DNA of 64,000 bases from Loktanella sp. S4079 (GTDB lineage: Bacteria; Pseudomonadota; Alphaproteobacteria; Rhodobacterales; Rhodobacteraceae): positions 434,001 to 498,000 of the forward strand of contig NZ_JXYE01000002.1 of assembly GCF_000967725.1 (NCBI RefSeq), written 5' to 3'. Made by a program: the position numbers and the translations under genes. Below the pieces are notes generated by a model. It saw only the letters and a list, made by a program, of their open reading frames with translations, did no database searches and was not told the DNA's origin. This document shows, piece by piece, positions 55,575-64,000 of this stretch (position 1 is the stretch's first letter; each line of letters starts with the position of its first letter).

Positions 55575-57593
55575 TTACTTGATCAATGATTTGACTGTTG
55601 CCGCGGTGTTTTCTGCGGTGATGCCAAATTCAGTGAACAGGCGATCAGCAGGGGCGGATGCGCCAAAGCCGGGCATGCCGACAAAGCCTGCCTTTTTGTT
55701 GTTGCCGCGCTCGCCAAGCAACCATTTGTCCCATCCGAGACGTACGCCTGCTTCGATGGCGACGCGCACTGGACCTGCCGGCAGAACACGTTTGCGGTAG
55801 GCTTCGTCTTGGACTTCGAACAGTTCCCAGCATGGCATTGAGACAACGCGTGTTCCGATGCCTTCCGCTTCGAGCAATTCACGGGCGCCGAGGGCGACTT
55901 CGACCTCAGAACCCGTCGCGAGCAAGATAGCCTGACGTTTGCCGGTGGCTTCGGCCAAAACATACGCGCCCTGAGCGGTCAGGTTTTTGGTCTTATGTTC
56001 GGTACGAACAGTTGGCAGACCCTGACGTGACAGGCATAGCACGGATGGCGTGCTTTGTGATGTCAGCGCCATTTCCCAGGCTTCTGCAGTTTCGACCGTA
56101 TCAGCAGGGCGGAACACATGGGTGTTTGGCGTCGCGCGCAACATCGCGAGGTGCTCAACCGGCTGGTGGGTTGGGCCATCTTCGCCAAGGCCGATGCTGT
56201 CGTGTGTCATGACATAAGTTGCGGGCACGCCCATCAAAGCGGACAGGCGCATCGCACCACGCGCATAGTCAGTAAAGCACATGAACGTACCACCGTAGGG
56301 CCGTGCGCCGCCGTGCAGTGCCATACCGTTCATCGCTGCGGCCATGCCATGCTCGCGGATGCCATAGTAGACATAGCGCCCTTTGCGGTTTTCTGGATTA
56401 AAGACACCCAGATCGGCCGTTTTGGTGTTGTTGGAGCCTGTCAAATCAGCGGAGCCGCCGATTGTTTCGCCCATGATTGGGTTCACAACGTCCAACGTCA
56501 TTTCCGAAGACTTACGTGTCGCGACTTTGGGCTGTGTTTCGCTGATTTGCTTTTTCAACGCGCGAATAGCTGAGGACAGCTTTTTGGGCGCTTCGCCCGC
56601 GTAGGCGCGGTTAAATTCAGCCTGCTTCGTCGCAGACAGAGTGGCAAACCGGGCTTCCCAATCTGCACGTGTTTGCGCACCACGGGCGCCGATTGCTTCC
56701 CATTGTGCTTTTACATCGGCTGCGACCTCGAATGCGCCTGCTGGTGCGCCGTAAAGCTCTTTGGTGGCTTTGAGCTGCTCTGCATCTGTCAGCGCGCCGT
56801 GACCTTTTGACGTGTCTTGGGCGGCGTGACCCAGCGCGATGTGGGTTTTACAGGCGATCATAGATGGGCGCGGATCAGCCTTGGCAGCTGTGATCGCGGC
56901 ATCAATGGCTTGTGGGTCGTGGCCGTCGATGGATTGGACATGCCAACCAGAGGCGGCAAAACGGGCAGGTTGGTCGGTAATATCAGCGATATCGACGGTG
57001 CCGTCGATTGTGATGTTGTTATCATCCCACAGCACGATCAGGTTGCTCAGCTTTTGCATGCCAGCAAGGCCGATGGCTTCTTGGCTGACGCCTTCCATGA
57101 GGCAGCCGTCACCAGCAATCACATAGGTGTGGTGATCGATAATCTTTTTGCCCCATGTTGCACGCTGAATTTCTTCGGCAATGGCAAAACCAACTGAATT
57201 CGCAATCCCTTGACCCAGTGGGCCAGTGGTCGTTTCGATCCCACGGGCGTGACCGTATTCTGGGTGACCAGCGGTTTTCGCGCCCCACTGACGGAAATCT
57301 TTGAGTTGCTGAAGCGTGATGTCTTCGTAACCCGTCAGATACATCAGGGAATACAGCAGCATAGAGCCGTGACCCGCAGATAGGATGAAACGGTCACGGT
57401 CAGGCCATGCCGGGGCCTTGGGGTCGAACTTGAGGTGCTTCTCAAACAGTACAGTCGCAACATCTGCCATACCCATCGGCATGCCAGAGTGGCCAGAGTT
57501 TGCAGCCGCAACTGCGTCAAGCGTCAATGTGCGGATTGCAGCAGCTTTGTTCCAATGTTCAGGGTTGGCTGTTCGCAGGGCTTTGATATCCAA
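55575..57593 (-). CDS. tkt: Transketolase
   Basis: Thiamine-diphosphate enzyme of the pentose phosphate and Calvin-type carbon rearrangements, 672 residues. The ThDP motif starts at [13 protein letters not shown] and runs to the conserved [15 protein letters not shown] near the N-terminus and [17 protein letters not shown] in the pyrimidine domain are typical. The start codon at 57593 has CAAGGTGG upstream. No CceR-like box is evident in its leader, unlike the gap genes. It is monocistronic. Confidence 0.97.
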   Translation of the reverse strand: MDIKALRTANPEHWNKAAAIRTLTLDAVAAANSGHSGMPMGMADVATVLFEKHLKFDPKAPAWPDRDRFILSAGHGSMLLYSLMYLTGYEDITLQQLKDFRQWGAKTAGHPEYGHARGIETTTGPLGQGIANSVGFAIAEEIQRATWGKKIIDHHTYVIAGDGCLMEGVSQEAIGLAGMQKLSNLIVLWDDNNITIDGTVDIADITDQPARFAASGWHVQSIDGHDPQAIDAAITAAKADPRPSMIACKTHIALGHAAQDTSKGHGALTDAEQLKATKELYGAPAGAFEVAADVKAQWEAIGARGAQTRADWEARFATLSATKQAEFNRAYAGEAPKKLSSAIRALKKQISETQPKVATRKSSEMTLDVVNPIMGETIGGSADLTGSNNTKTADLGVFNPENRKGRYVYYGIREHGMAAAMNGMALHGGARPYGGTFMCFTDYARGAMRLSALMGVPATYVMTHDSIGLGEDGPTHQPVEHLAMLRATPNTHVFRPADTVETAEAWEMALTSQSTPSVLCLSRQGLPTVRTEHKTKNLTAQGAYVLAEATGKRQAILLATGSEVEVALGARELLEAEGIGTRVVSMPCWELFEVQDEAYRKRVLPAGPVRVAIEAGVRLGWDKWLLGERGNNKKAGFVGMPGFGASAPADRLFTEFGITAENTAATVKSLIK

Positions 57594-57876
57594 GGTGGTC
57601 CCGTCCTATTCCAGAAGTGAATACTTGCTCGTCAGCGTCATATCAGGGTGGCCCTCAAGATCAAGCACGACGGTTAAGCTATTCAATTTCCACGACGGCT
57701 GTGATTTGCCGCGACTTGCCTGATCGCATACTCTGCGGAACAAGAGGCACGATTCGGCGGGATGAAATAGGACTGGATGCGAAATTCAGCGCCAGCGGGA
57801 TCAATTCAACAGTTGGCAGGCGTAGGCCTCGGCGCAGTTTTGGCTGGGGGCGCGTTTGCGTCAAAAGGACGAGCGG
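57594..57876. other. Intergenic region between tkt and zauP
   Basis: Divergent promoters are expected for tkt (minus) and zauP-zapA (plus). No supported gene or strong hairpin; a 61-codon minus-strand frame has no start signals or family resemblance. Confidence 0.5.
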
Positions 57877-58344
57877 ATGAGTGATATTAGTACCTTAGAG
57901 GGGCGAATAACGGCGGCGTTGGACCGGATTCGACGTGGGATCGAGACGCAAGGCGTGGGCGAAGCGGATGCCGAATTGCAGATCGCGCTCAAGAATGAAC
58001 GTGCTACCAATGCTGAGTTGGTAGAGCGTGTGCGCGGTTTGAAGGAACGCCAAGACACCCAAGTCGCGAGCCTGACCGAGCGCGTTGAAAAGCAACGTGC
58101 GCAACTTGCCGCTTATGACGCCCAGCTACAGACATTGCGTTCGTCCAATGCACAATTGCGCGAATTGAATACCAAATTGCGTGACGCTGTGACGCAAGGG
58201 CTGTCACCTGAACTGATCAACGAGGCCGTCGCGGCCGAGCTACAGGCGCTGCAAGATCAGCGTAGCGCCGAAGCAACTGAAATTGATGCTATTCTGTCTG
58301 AACTCAAACCCTTGGTAGAGGAGACCCCACATGCCGCAGGTTGA
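57877..58344 (+). CDS. zauP: Coiled-coil protein upstream of ZapA (ZauP-like)
   Basis: A 155-residue, almost wholly coiled-coil protein (about 45-115: LVERVRGLKERQDTQVASL, EKQRAQLAAYDAQLQTL). Its 3' end overlaps zapA by 14 bp. In Caulobacter the gene upstream of zapA, zauP, encodes a coiled-coil partner that with ZapA focuses the Z-ring; position and structure fit that role, while sequence similarity cannot be judged here. I start at 57877 with AGGACGAG upstream; the ATG seven codons earlier adds poorly matching residues. Confidence 0.75.
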   Translation: MSDISTLEGRITAALDRIRRGIETQGVGEADAELQIALKNERATNAELVERVRGLKERQDTQVASLTERVEKQRAQLAAYDAQLQTLRSSNAQLRELNTKLRDAVTQGLSPELINEAVAAELQALQDQRSAEATEIDAILSELKPLVEETPHAAG

Positions 58345-58720
58345 GATTAGTATCGGTGGCCGTAGCTTTGAGGTCGCTTGCCAAGAGGGCGAAGAACAAT
58401 TCTTGCGATCGGCGGCGGCATTGTTGGATGGCGAGGCATCGCATTTGTCCGAGCAGATGGGCCGTATGCCTGAGGCACGAATGCTGTTGATGGCAGGGCT
58501 TATGCTTGCGGACAAAACTGTCGGTATGGATAGCAAGCTGTCCAAGGCACAGACTGAAGTCGAAGCGCTCCGCAAAGAGTTGAAAGATTTGCGGTCCCAA
58601 CCTGCACCTACGCCTGAACGGATTGAGGTGCCTGTTGTACCTGCCTCCGTCACAGAGGCTCTCGCCGAAATTGCAGCGCGGGCAGAGGCGCTGGCGGATC
58701 AAGTCGACACGCAAGAGTAG
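58331..58720 (+). CDS. zapA: Cell division protein ZapA
   Basis: A 129-residue FtsZ-ring-associated protein. The ZapA core is seen at the N-terminus (VEISIGGRSFEVACQEGEEQFLRSAAALLD) followed by a helix (about 60-95) and a longer Pro/Ala/Glu tail than in E. coli. It cross-links FtsZ filaments, here probably with the coiled-coil partner encoded just upstream by an overlapping gene. Confidence 0.93.
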   Translation: MPQVEISIGGRSFEVACQEGEEQFLRSAAALLDGEASHLSEQMGRMPEARMLLMAGLMLADKTVGMDSKLSKAQTEVEALRKELKDLRSQPAPTPERIEVPVVPASVTEALAEIAARAEALADQVDTQE

Positions 58721-58776
58721 GGCGCTGTGAATTTGGCACCCAATTGGGTGCCGATCCCTTTCAGGCGAGAGGTGCT

Positions 58777-58923
58777 TTAGTCGCTGTCTTTACGCTCGGT
58801 CGTAGTGTCGTCAGAGGTAAGATCGCGAAACGAACGCAGGATTGAACGACCCAGATAAAAGGCGGCATAGATCATGCCGCCAATAAGCAATAACTGCCAG
58901 AGCAATATGCCCTCAATCTGCAT
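58777..58923 (-). CDS. 48-residue membrane micro-protein, last gene of the bolA-grxD operon
   Basis: Not in the ordinary open-frame set. Minus-strand ATG at 58923 to TAA at 58777 encodes 48 residues: one helix (about 5-25, GILLWQLLLIGGMIYAAFYLG) and a polar tail rich in Asp/Thr/Lys. Its ATG shares a base with the grxD stop (TAATG), so it is translationally coupled to it. It probably sits in the inner membrane with its tail in the cytoplasm. Its function is unknown. Confidence 0.7.
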   Translation of the reverse strand: MQIEGILLWQLLLIGGMIYAAFYLGRSILRSFRDLTSDDTTTERKDSD

Positions 58924-59282
58924 TAAGCGTTTGCTTCGCGGATCTTGTCTGCGGCTTCTTTGTCGAATGCGACGCCATTAGTTTCAAACAGCGCATCTAG
59001 CTCTCCGGACAAGGTCATTTCTGTTACGATGTCGCAGCCGCCAATGAACTCGCCCTTCACATAAAGCTGTGGGATCGTTGGCCAGTCAGAGTAGTCTTTA
59101 ATGCCTTGACGGATTTCGTCATCGGCCAGAACATTCACGTCGGCAAAATCCACCCCCATAAAGTTCAGAACCCCTGCAACGCGCGAGGAAAACCCGCATT
59201 GTGGCATGGATTTTGTGCCCTTCATGAAAAGCACAACGTCATTGCTGGTGACGGTTTCTTTGATTTGGTTTTCGGCGGTCAT
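58923..59282 (-). CDS. grxD: Monothiol glutaredoxin (Grx4/GrxD type)
   Basis: Cytosolic monothiol glutaredoxin of 119 residues with the CGFS active site (C29 in MPQCGFSSR) and the glutathione-binding WPTIPQLYVKGEFIGGCDI. Such proteins carry 2Fe-2S clusters, shared with BolA proteins. Here bolA is two genes upstream in the same operon, with a small membrane protein gene between; a further micro-ORF overlaps its stop. Its ATG overlaps the stop of the 108-residue gene upstream (ATGA). Confidence 0.97.
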   Translation of the reverse strand: MTAENQIKETVTSNDVVLFMKGTKSMPQCGFSSRVAGVLNFMGVDFADVNVLADDEIRQGIKDYSDWPTIPQLYVKGEFIGGCDIVTEMTLSGELDALFETNGVAFDKEAADKIREANA

Positions 59283-59605
59283 GATTTGTCCTTTTTGTAT
59301 GCTCGGCTTGGTACAAAGCCGCGGGCATGTTTTTGGGGGTCTCGCGTGTGGCGCTGAACGTGCGTGACAGCGTTTCCACTCTCGAAGTTCAATAGGGCAA
59401 CATTTAGAGTGTCGCCTTGTCCGGGCGTAACGCCGGGCCCATTATGATATCCCCAGAACTTACGGTATTCGTGGCGGATGATAGCATAGACGCCAAGTAC
59501 CAGTATGATTCCAAAAATAATGGGCAAGGCTGATAGAATTTCCTCAGTTGTAATACAAAGGTAGCCCGGTGTTTCCGGATCACAATTGTTTGGAGGGTTT
59601 TCCAT
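59279..59605 (-). CDS. Small membrane protein between bolA and grxD, function unknown
   Basis: A 108-residue protein that I do not recognise. A Cys-containing N-terminal region (CDPETPGYLC) precedes one membrane helix (about 25-45, ILSALPIIFGIILVLGVY), then a basic stretch and a Gly-rich polar C-terminus (about 50-108) with several His and Arg. It starts 2 bp after the bolA stop and overlaps grxD by 4 bp, so it is tightly built into the unit. Two Cys near the outer face could form a disulfide. The function cannot be inferred beyond the operon. Confidence 0.75.
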   Translation of the reverse strand: MENPPNNCDPETPGYLCITTEEILSALPIIFGIILVLGVYAIIRHEYRKFWGYHNGPGVTPGQGDTLNVALLNFESGNAVTHVQRHTRDPQKHARGFVPSRAYKKDKS

Positions 59606-59607
59606 GT

Positions 59608-59844
59608 CTATTCAGGTGCCTTGGTTGTCAGCGCCAGCGCATGCAGTTCGCCATTGTTACCGTCCATCTTGCCTTTTAGGGCAGCGTAGACAGCGCGTTG
59701 CTGTTGAACGCGGTTCTTCCCGCGAAAGCTCTCGTCGATAACTTCGGCTGCGAAATGTGCCCCGTCGTCGCCTTGGACGTTAATCGTGGCGTCTGGAAAG
59801 CTCTCTCTGAGGAGCGTTTCAATTTCGTTGGCTGTGATTGGCAT
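59608..59844 (-). CDS. bolA: BolA-family protein
   Basis: A 78-residue BolA/IbaG-type protein: ANEIETLLRESFPDATINVQGDDGAHFAAEVIDESFRGKNRVQQQRAVYAAL. The conserved His in GAHF and the RVQQQRAVYAAL helix, which bind a shared 2Fe-2S cluster with a monothiol glutaredoxin, are present. It heads a compact operon with grxD and lies after purL on the same strand, about 95 bp downstream. Confidence 0.94.
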   Translation of the reverse strand: MPITANEIETLLRESFPDATINVQGDDGAHFAAEVIDESFRGKNRVQQQRAVYAALKGKMDGNNGELHALALTTKAPE

Positions 59845-59938
59845 GCACTGTCCTTTGGTCCTTTAGATATAATCTAGGCGTGCAAAACCGGCGCGGCAAG
59901 GGGCCGCACCGGCTTTGGTCTGCGCGATGCTGCTAGGC

Positions 59939-62098
59939 CTAGGCGACTGCGGCGGCAAAAGACGTTCTAAAGGTTTGGGCGAGCTCGGCGAGCGGTGCGT
60001 CGTATTGGCCAAAGCTCACGTTGTCGCCGCCCACTTTGCCAACCATAGCCAAGGGCACGCCAGCCTCGGTCGCGGCGACCATCAGTGCCTCTGCCATGTC
60101 AAAGTTACAGCCGATCAGGTAACGTGCTTGATCCTCACCAAAGAGGGTGGGGGTGTCTTCGGCATCAATGCTGATGCCAACGCCTGCCTTTTCAGCCATT
60201 TCAAAGGCCGCAAGTGCAAGGCCACCGTCGCTAAGGTCCGTACATGTCGCAATCAGCGCGTGGTTTGCGCGGATAAAGTCGCCGTTCCGCTTTTCTGCGT
60301 CTAGATCGACCGTTGGGGCGTCACCTTCGGCGCGACCAAACACTTCGGCAAGCAATGCGGACTGGCCCAGGTGCCCATTGGTTTCACCAACCAAGAGTAA
60401 GACATGCCCCTCGCGTAACTCTCCGTTGATCATGTCAGAGGTTTGCTTGATCAGGCCGACTGCACCAATTGTCGGGGTTGGCAAAATGCCTTTACCGTCA
60501 GTTTCATTATAAAGCGAAACGTTGCCCGATACGATTGGCATGTCCAAGGCTTTGACAGCTTGGCCGATACCTTGGATTGCACCCACGAATTGGCCCATGA
60601 TTTCGGGCTTTTCCGGGTTGCCAAAGTTCATGTTGTCGGTGGTCGCAAGAGGCGTCGCACCAACGGCTGTCAGGTTGCGGTAGGCCTCGGCGACGGCTTG
60701 TTTGCCGCCCTCAACAGGGTTTGCTTTGACGTAACGGGGGGTCACATCGCTGGTAAATGCAATGGATTTGTCCGTGCCGTGAACGCGCACGATGCCTGAA
60801 CCTGCACCGGGTGTCCGTGCCGTGTCGCCCATGACCTGCTGGTCGTATTGTTCATAGACCCATTGCTTGCCCGCGTAGTTTGGGCTGCTGATTAGTGCCT
60901 TCAGTCCGTCGATGGGTAGCACGCCGGGTACTTCACCGAGTGGTTCTGCTGCTGGTGTTGGCACCCATGGGCGGTCGTATTCTGGTGCAGAACCTGACAG
61001 GGTTGCCAGCGGCAGATCCGCTTTGACCTCGCCATTGTGCAGAACAAGGAAACGGTCCTCGGCAATGGTTTCACCGACGATCGCAAAATCAAGGTCCCAT
61101 TTCTCAAAGACCGCACGCGCTTCGGCTTCCAACTCTGGTTTGAGAACCATCAGCATACGTTCTTGGGATTCGGAAAGCATCATTTCGTATGCGGTCATGT
61201 TTTCTTCGCGCTGGGGCACGTTTTCGAGATTAAGCTTTACGCCCAATCCACCTTTGTCGCCCATTTCCACAGCCGAACAAGTCAGACCCGCGGCGCCCAT
61301 ATCTTGGATCGAAATCACAGCGCCGGTTGCCATCAGCTCTAGCGTGGCTTCCATCAGGCGTTTTTCGGTGAACGGATCGCCAACTTGAACCGTTGGGCGC
61401 TTTTCTTCGATTGTGTCGTCGAATTCCGCAGATGCCATTGTCGCACCGCCAACGCCGTCACGACCGGTTTTTGCACCTAGGTAAACCACCGGCATTCCGA
61501 CCCCAGAGGCGGCAGAATAAAAGATCTTGTCGGCGTCAGCCAATCCGGCAGCGAAGGCATTGACCAAACAGTTGCCATTGTACGCCGGATCAAAACGCAC
61601 TTCACCGCCAACCGTTGGGACGCCAAAGCAGTTGCCATATCCACCAACGCCAGCGACCACACCGTTCACCAACTGACGGGTTTTGGGGTGATCTGGCTCA
61701 CCAAACGACAAAGAGTTCATTGCCGCAATCGGACGCGCACCCATTGTAAAGACGTCACGCAGAATGCCGCCAACACCGGTGGCCGCGCCTTGATAGGGTT
61801 CGATGTAAGAGGGGTGGTTGTGGCTTTCCATTTTGAACACTACCGCCTGACCATCGCCGATATCGACGATGCCAGCGTTTTCGCCGGGGCCGCAAATAAC
61901 TTGTGGGCCTTCGGTGGGCAGGGTGCGCAGCCATTTCTTGGAAGACTTGTAAGAGCAGTGTTCGTTCCACATGGCCGAAAAGATACCGAGCTCGGTAAAG
62001 GTTGGCTCGCGTCCGATAATCTCGAGGATGCGCTCGTACTCGTCAGGCTTTAGCCCGTGTGCGGCGATCAGGTCATCGGTGATCTTTGGTTCGGTCAT
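59939..62098 (-). CDS. purL: Phosphoribosylformylglycinamidine synthase subunit PurL
   Basis: Fourth step of purine synthesis: the ATP-dependent amidotransferase subunit (small type, partnered by PurQ and PurS encoded elsewhere). The 719-residue protein has [39 protein letters not shown] and GPFDALIN-like GAQGVGMP...GVGGIL motifs of the two PurM-like halves. I start at 62098 with GGGAGACAACC upstream; the frame stays open to 62350 through the candidate sRNA, but that extension has no ribosome binding site and no family match. bolA follows. Confidence 0.96.
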   Translation of the reverse strand: MTEPKITDDLIAAHGLKPDEYERILEIIGREPTFTELGIFSAMWNEHCSYKSSKKWLRTLPTEGPQVICGPGENAGIVDIGDGQAVVFKMESHNHPSYIEPYQGAATGVGGILRDVFTMGARPIAAMNSLSFGEPDHPKTRQLVNGVVAGVGGYGNCFGVPTVGGEVRFDPAYNGNCLVNAFAAGLADADKIFYSAASGVGMPVVYLGAKTGRDGVGGATMASAEFDDTIEEKRPTVQVGDPFTEKRLMEATLELMATGAVISIQDMGAAGLTCSAVEMGDKGGLGVKLNLENVPQREENMTAYEMMLSESQERMLMVLKPELEAEARAVFEKWDLDFAIVGETIAEDRFLVLHNGEVKADLPLATLSGSAPEYDRPWVPTPAAEPLGEVPGVLPIDGLKALISSPNYAGKQWVYEQYDQQVMGDTARTPGAGSGIVRVHGTDKSIAFTSDVTPRYVKANPVEGGKQAVAEAYRNLTAVGATPLATTDNMNFGNPEKPEIMGQFVGAIQGIGQAVKALDMPIVSGNVSLYNETDGKGILPTPTIGAVGLIKQTSDMINGELREGHVLLLVGETNGHLGQSALLAEVFGRAEGDAPTVDLDAEKRNGDFIRANHALIATCTDLSDGGLALAAFEMAEKAGVGISIDAEDTPTLFGEDQARYLIGCNFDMAEALMVAATEAGVPLAMVGKVGGDNVSFGQYDAPLAELAQTFRTSFAAAVA

Positions 62099-62239
62099 GG
62101 TTGTCTCCCAAGCAGCGTTGCGGCCTTTTACGGCCTTGTGGCGCTGGTGGGAAGGGCGAATAGCGTGTGTATTCTTCCAAGTTTTCATTTGTTCAGGCGG
62201 ATGAAATCCAGCCAGCTGTCGTTGACTTGACGCGAGCGC

Positions 62240-62320
62240 AAAAAAAATGCCGGGCACAGGGCCCGGCGAAGTCCAACAGGGAGGTAAAAACGATGAGCGC
62301 GTAAGCATCATCGCTTTCAT
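62240..62320 (-). ncRNA. Candidate small RNA upstream of purL
   Basis: Minus-strand transcript of about 80 nt with a two-hairpin plan. The 5' stem has CGATGA (62308-62313) pairing TCATCG (62291-62296) around an 11-base loop. A single-stranded linker carries CCTCCC (62279-62284), which can pair with Shine-Dalgarno sequences. The 3' stem GCCGGGC-CCTGT-GCCCGGC is followed by eight T. A sigma-70-like promoter lies just upstream (TTGATT, 17 bp, TATCTC). From memory, alphaproteobacterial suhB/MmgR sRNAs have a similar CCUCCC and terminator layout. Alternatively it could be a purL leader attenuator. Confidence 0.6.
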
Positions 62321-62325
62321 TGGTC

Positions 62326-62354
62326 GAGATAGGGTCCATAAATTCAGCAATCAA
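62326..62354 (-). promoter_or_regulatory. Promoter of the candidate sRNA
   Basis: Minus strand TTGATT (62349-62354), 17-bp spacer, TATCTC (62326-62331); start about 62320. Confidence 0.45.
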
Positions 62355-62557
62355 GAAAAATACTAAAAAATAAACGCAACCCCGATATGCAACTGATGCA
62401 TAGCTAAAGGTGGGAATTGCGCCTTTCCCTTGATCTCATTTGTTTAATTTATACTAGCGGACGCGAATTAAGTATAAAATTTGCCAGCCAAATATTCGGA
62501 AATATGTGTGAATTGCTATGCGCTTAACTCAATGATCCTGCGGGCTTTGTCTTTAGA
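62355..62557. other. Intergenic region between the sRNA and the LysR gene
   Basis: No supported gene. AT-rich (TTTATACTAG, AATTAAGTATAAAATT) with possible promoter-like elements; no clear terminator for the LysR gene. Confidence 0.4.
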
Positions 62558-63481
62558 TTAGCTTTCGCCGGTTTCCGCTGCTTCACGCATATGGCGCCGA
62601 TGGGCGAAAATTTCGTCTTGGACAAAGTCGCGGAACGCGCTGATCCGTTTGGATTGCCGCAGCTCTTCTGGATAGGCAAGGAACACGGGGACTTCACCGC
62701 TTTCCAGGTCAGGAAGAATGCGCACCATGTGCGGGAAGTCTTCGATCAAGTAATCGGGCAGAACACCAACGCCGAGGTTATTCACGACGCCTTGAAGCAC
62801 GCCAAAGTAGTTGTTCACCGTAAATAGGCTGTGCACATCATAGGTCATGAGGTGCTGCACCAATGTTGCGCCCGCGCTGACTTGGGTCGAATTTAGGCTT
62901 TGGCAGATCAGGCGGTGGTTGGTGATATCCTCAACATCGTTAATCATGCCGTGTTTAGCGAGGTATTCCTCGGATGCATAAAGCCGCATGCGCACTGACA
63001 TCAGCCGCTTGCGGATCAGGTCTGCCTGCGACGGTTCTTTCATGCGGATGGCGACGTCTGCTTCGCGCATGGGAAGATCAAGCACCCGCTCTTCAAGCAT
63101 TAGGTCGATTTTGAGGTCAGGGTATTTTTCATATAGCTTTGGTAGCCGCGGCGCGAGCCAAAGCGTGCCGAACCCTGTCGTTGTCGTCACGCGCAATTCG
63201 CCAAAGACTTCTTCTTCGCTGTCTTTGATCCTAGCGGCGGCAGCTTCGAGGCGTTTGTTCATGGATTTTGTGGCGTCGAACAGCAGCTCGCCCTGTTCGG
63301 TCAAAATCAGTCCGCGCGCGTGGCGGTGGAACAATGTTGTGTTTAACGATTCTTCAAGCGCGCGGATTTGGCGGCTGACCGCAGATTGCGACAGATGGAG
63401 TGTATCGCCGGCGTGGGTGAGTGACCCTGCGTCGGCGACCGCATGAAAAATTCGTAGTTTGTCCCAGTCCATATTTGCCAC
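62558..63481 (-). CDS. LysR-type transcriptional regulator
   Basis: A 307-residue LysR protein with N-terminal HTH (DKLRIFHAVADAGSLTHAGDTLHLSQSAVSRQIRALE) and a C-terminal effector domain. A DWDKLR start is common for this Roseobacter subgroup, so the ATG three codons later (63472) is an alternative start. It is divergent from the acyltransferase gene at 63758, with about 280 bp between; the effector and targets are unknown. It has no match to the mmsA regulator in this window beyond the family fold. Confidence 0.9.
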   Translation of the reverse strand: MANMDWDKLRIFHAVADAGSLTHAGDTLHLSQSAVSRQIRALEESLNTTLFHRHARGLILTEQGELLFDATKSMNKRLEAAAARIKDSEEEVFGELRVTTTTGFGTLWLAPRLPKLYEKYPDLKIDLMLEERVLDLPMREADVAIRMKEPSQADLIRKRLMSVRMRLYASEEYLAKHGMINDVEDITNHRLICQSLNSTQVSAGATLVQHLMTYDVHSLFTVNNYFGVLQGVVNNLGVGVLPDYLIEDFPHMVRILPDLESGEVPVFLAYPEELRQSKRISAFRDFVQDEIFAHRRHMREAAETGES

Positions 63482-63757
63482 TTTGGTTATTGTTATTGGT
63501 GGTTCGCCGTTCTTTCTACGCTATTGCACTAAACGGTTGCAAACCCGTTAGCGCATTATTGTGTTCATTGTTTGAAGCTCGGGCATTGCGCCATTGAATT
63601 GAGCGGTTTCATGCGCAGCCAGGATCTGAATTGACCAATCCAGAGGCAATTGATGTGCGATGTCGTCTGTGAAAATCCGCGATCGGTGATTTTTGTCATT
63701 TGCCTGTTGCCTGCTTGTGGTAGTTTAGAGGTCAACGACGACAGCAGGCCAAAGTCT

Positions 63758-64000
63758 ATGCCACAAAAAGAACGCGAAGTCGCACGCGACATTTCCTATG
63801 CGACCTCAGTCAAGGGGCGTGGAAGCCGTGCGCTGGTGCGCGTTATGGAAAATGCGACTGGGCGGCTTAAGCTGATCCGCAAGGCCCGTGGGTATGATTT
63901 GGACGTTGCTGCCGGTGGTGATTTTTGGGACGTCATCCCCAATCGTTATGGTCTAGAACTGGATGTCATTGCTGGCGCTCTCGAGAATATTCCCGAAACT
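63758..64000 (+). CDS. Lysophospholipid acyltransferase family protein (partial, cut by the window end)
   Basis: The first 81 codons of a gene running off the window. The sequence RVMENATGRLKLIRKARGYDLDV and the following ERYGLxLDV-like RYGLELDVIAGALENIPE is the N-terminal region that precedes the NHP acyltransferase motif in hemolysin-type PlsC proteins (OlsA-like). Such enzymes acylate ornithine lipid or lysophosphatidate; which one cannot be told from the fragment. It starts after CAGG at weak spacing. Confidence 0.7.
   Translation, partial: MPQKEREVARDISYATSVKGRGSRALVRVMENATGRLKLIRKARGYDLDVAAGGDFWDVIPNRYGLELDVIAGALENIPET

Noticed and set aside
62099-62350. N-terminal extension of purL through the sRNA region
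   Set aside because: The in-frame extension lacks a ribosome binding site and family match, and it crosses a strong terminator.
63549-63562. CGTTAGCGCATTAT as a further CceR-like box upstream of the LysR gene
   Set aside because: Only about nine of fourteen positions match and the second half-site is lost.

Overview
The window looks like the chromosome of a marine alphaproteobacterium of the Rhodobacteraceae (Roseobacter group). The evidence is a Shemin-pathway 5-aminolevulinate synthase, a GTTC-N7-GTTC LexA box before uvrA, a coiled-coil/ZapA gene pair, a bactofilin/M23 pair, mmsA-mmsB, an RF2 gene without the programmed frameshift, and tRNAs with an encoded CCA. Genes are dense, mostly housekeeping, and moderately GC-rich. 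I see no prophage, transposase, CRISPR array or toxin-antitoxin locus.

Layout. 0-8 kb: an exported protein of unknown function, a cytochrome P450, a VOC protein, tpiA, a 2-oxoglutarate/Fe(II) oxygenase, an A-type Fe-S carrier, a SatD-like/DUF3307 gene pair with a repeated operator-like element, a SufT-type Fe-S protein, and tgt. 8-12.6 kb: lon behind a heat-shock-type promoter, a divergent HU protein, a histidine phosphatase, tRNA-Val and two tandem tRNA-Asp. 12.6-24.3 kb: an M20 dipeptidase, a membrane protein with an internally duplicated domain, hemA, a RodZ-like protein, ispG, a nuclease, an MBL hydrolase, a DsbA-like protein, an aminotransferase and an amidase. 24.4-32.7 kb: PBP1A, prfB, a LysM/solute-binding protein, bactofilin, an M23 endopeptidase, a DUF455 protein and a peroxiredoxin. 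32.8-49.9 kb: an AsmA-like giant protein, queA, an MFS transporter, a DUF924 protein, lpdA, a coiled-coil membrane protein, uvrA, mmsB/mmsA with a LysR regulator, a CBS protein, coaD and a hydrolase. 49.9-64 kb: an acyltransferase with an SGNH domain, two gap genes flanking a tiny membrane protein gene, a DUF808 protein, tkt, zauP/zapA, the bolA-grxD operon, purL, a candidate small RNA, a LysR regulator, and the start of a lysophospholipid acyltransferase gene.

How they fit together. Central carbon genes (tpiA, gap x2, tkt, lpdA) are scattered, but several share or carry conspicuous palindromes. Both gap genes have TGTTRGCG-type boxes like those of the LacI-family regulator CceR. Envelope genes (amidase, PBP1A, M23, bactofilin, AsmA-like, RodZ-like, ZapA) and Fe-S genes (A-type carrier, SufT, Grx4, BolA) form small clusters. 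The points most worth a second look are the SatD-like/DUF3307 pair (class III cyclase-like motifs in a protein coupled to a membrane partner), the candidate sRNA before purL, two unlisted micro-ORFs (47 and 48 codons), the duplicated-domain protein, and the palindromes before gap, lpdA and the coiled-coil gene at 40,984.
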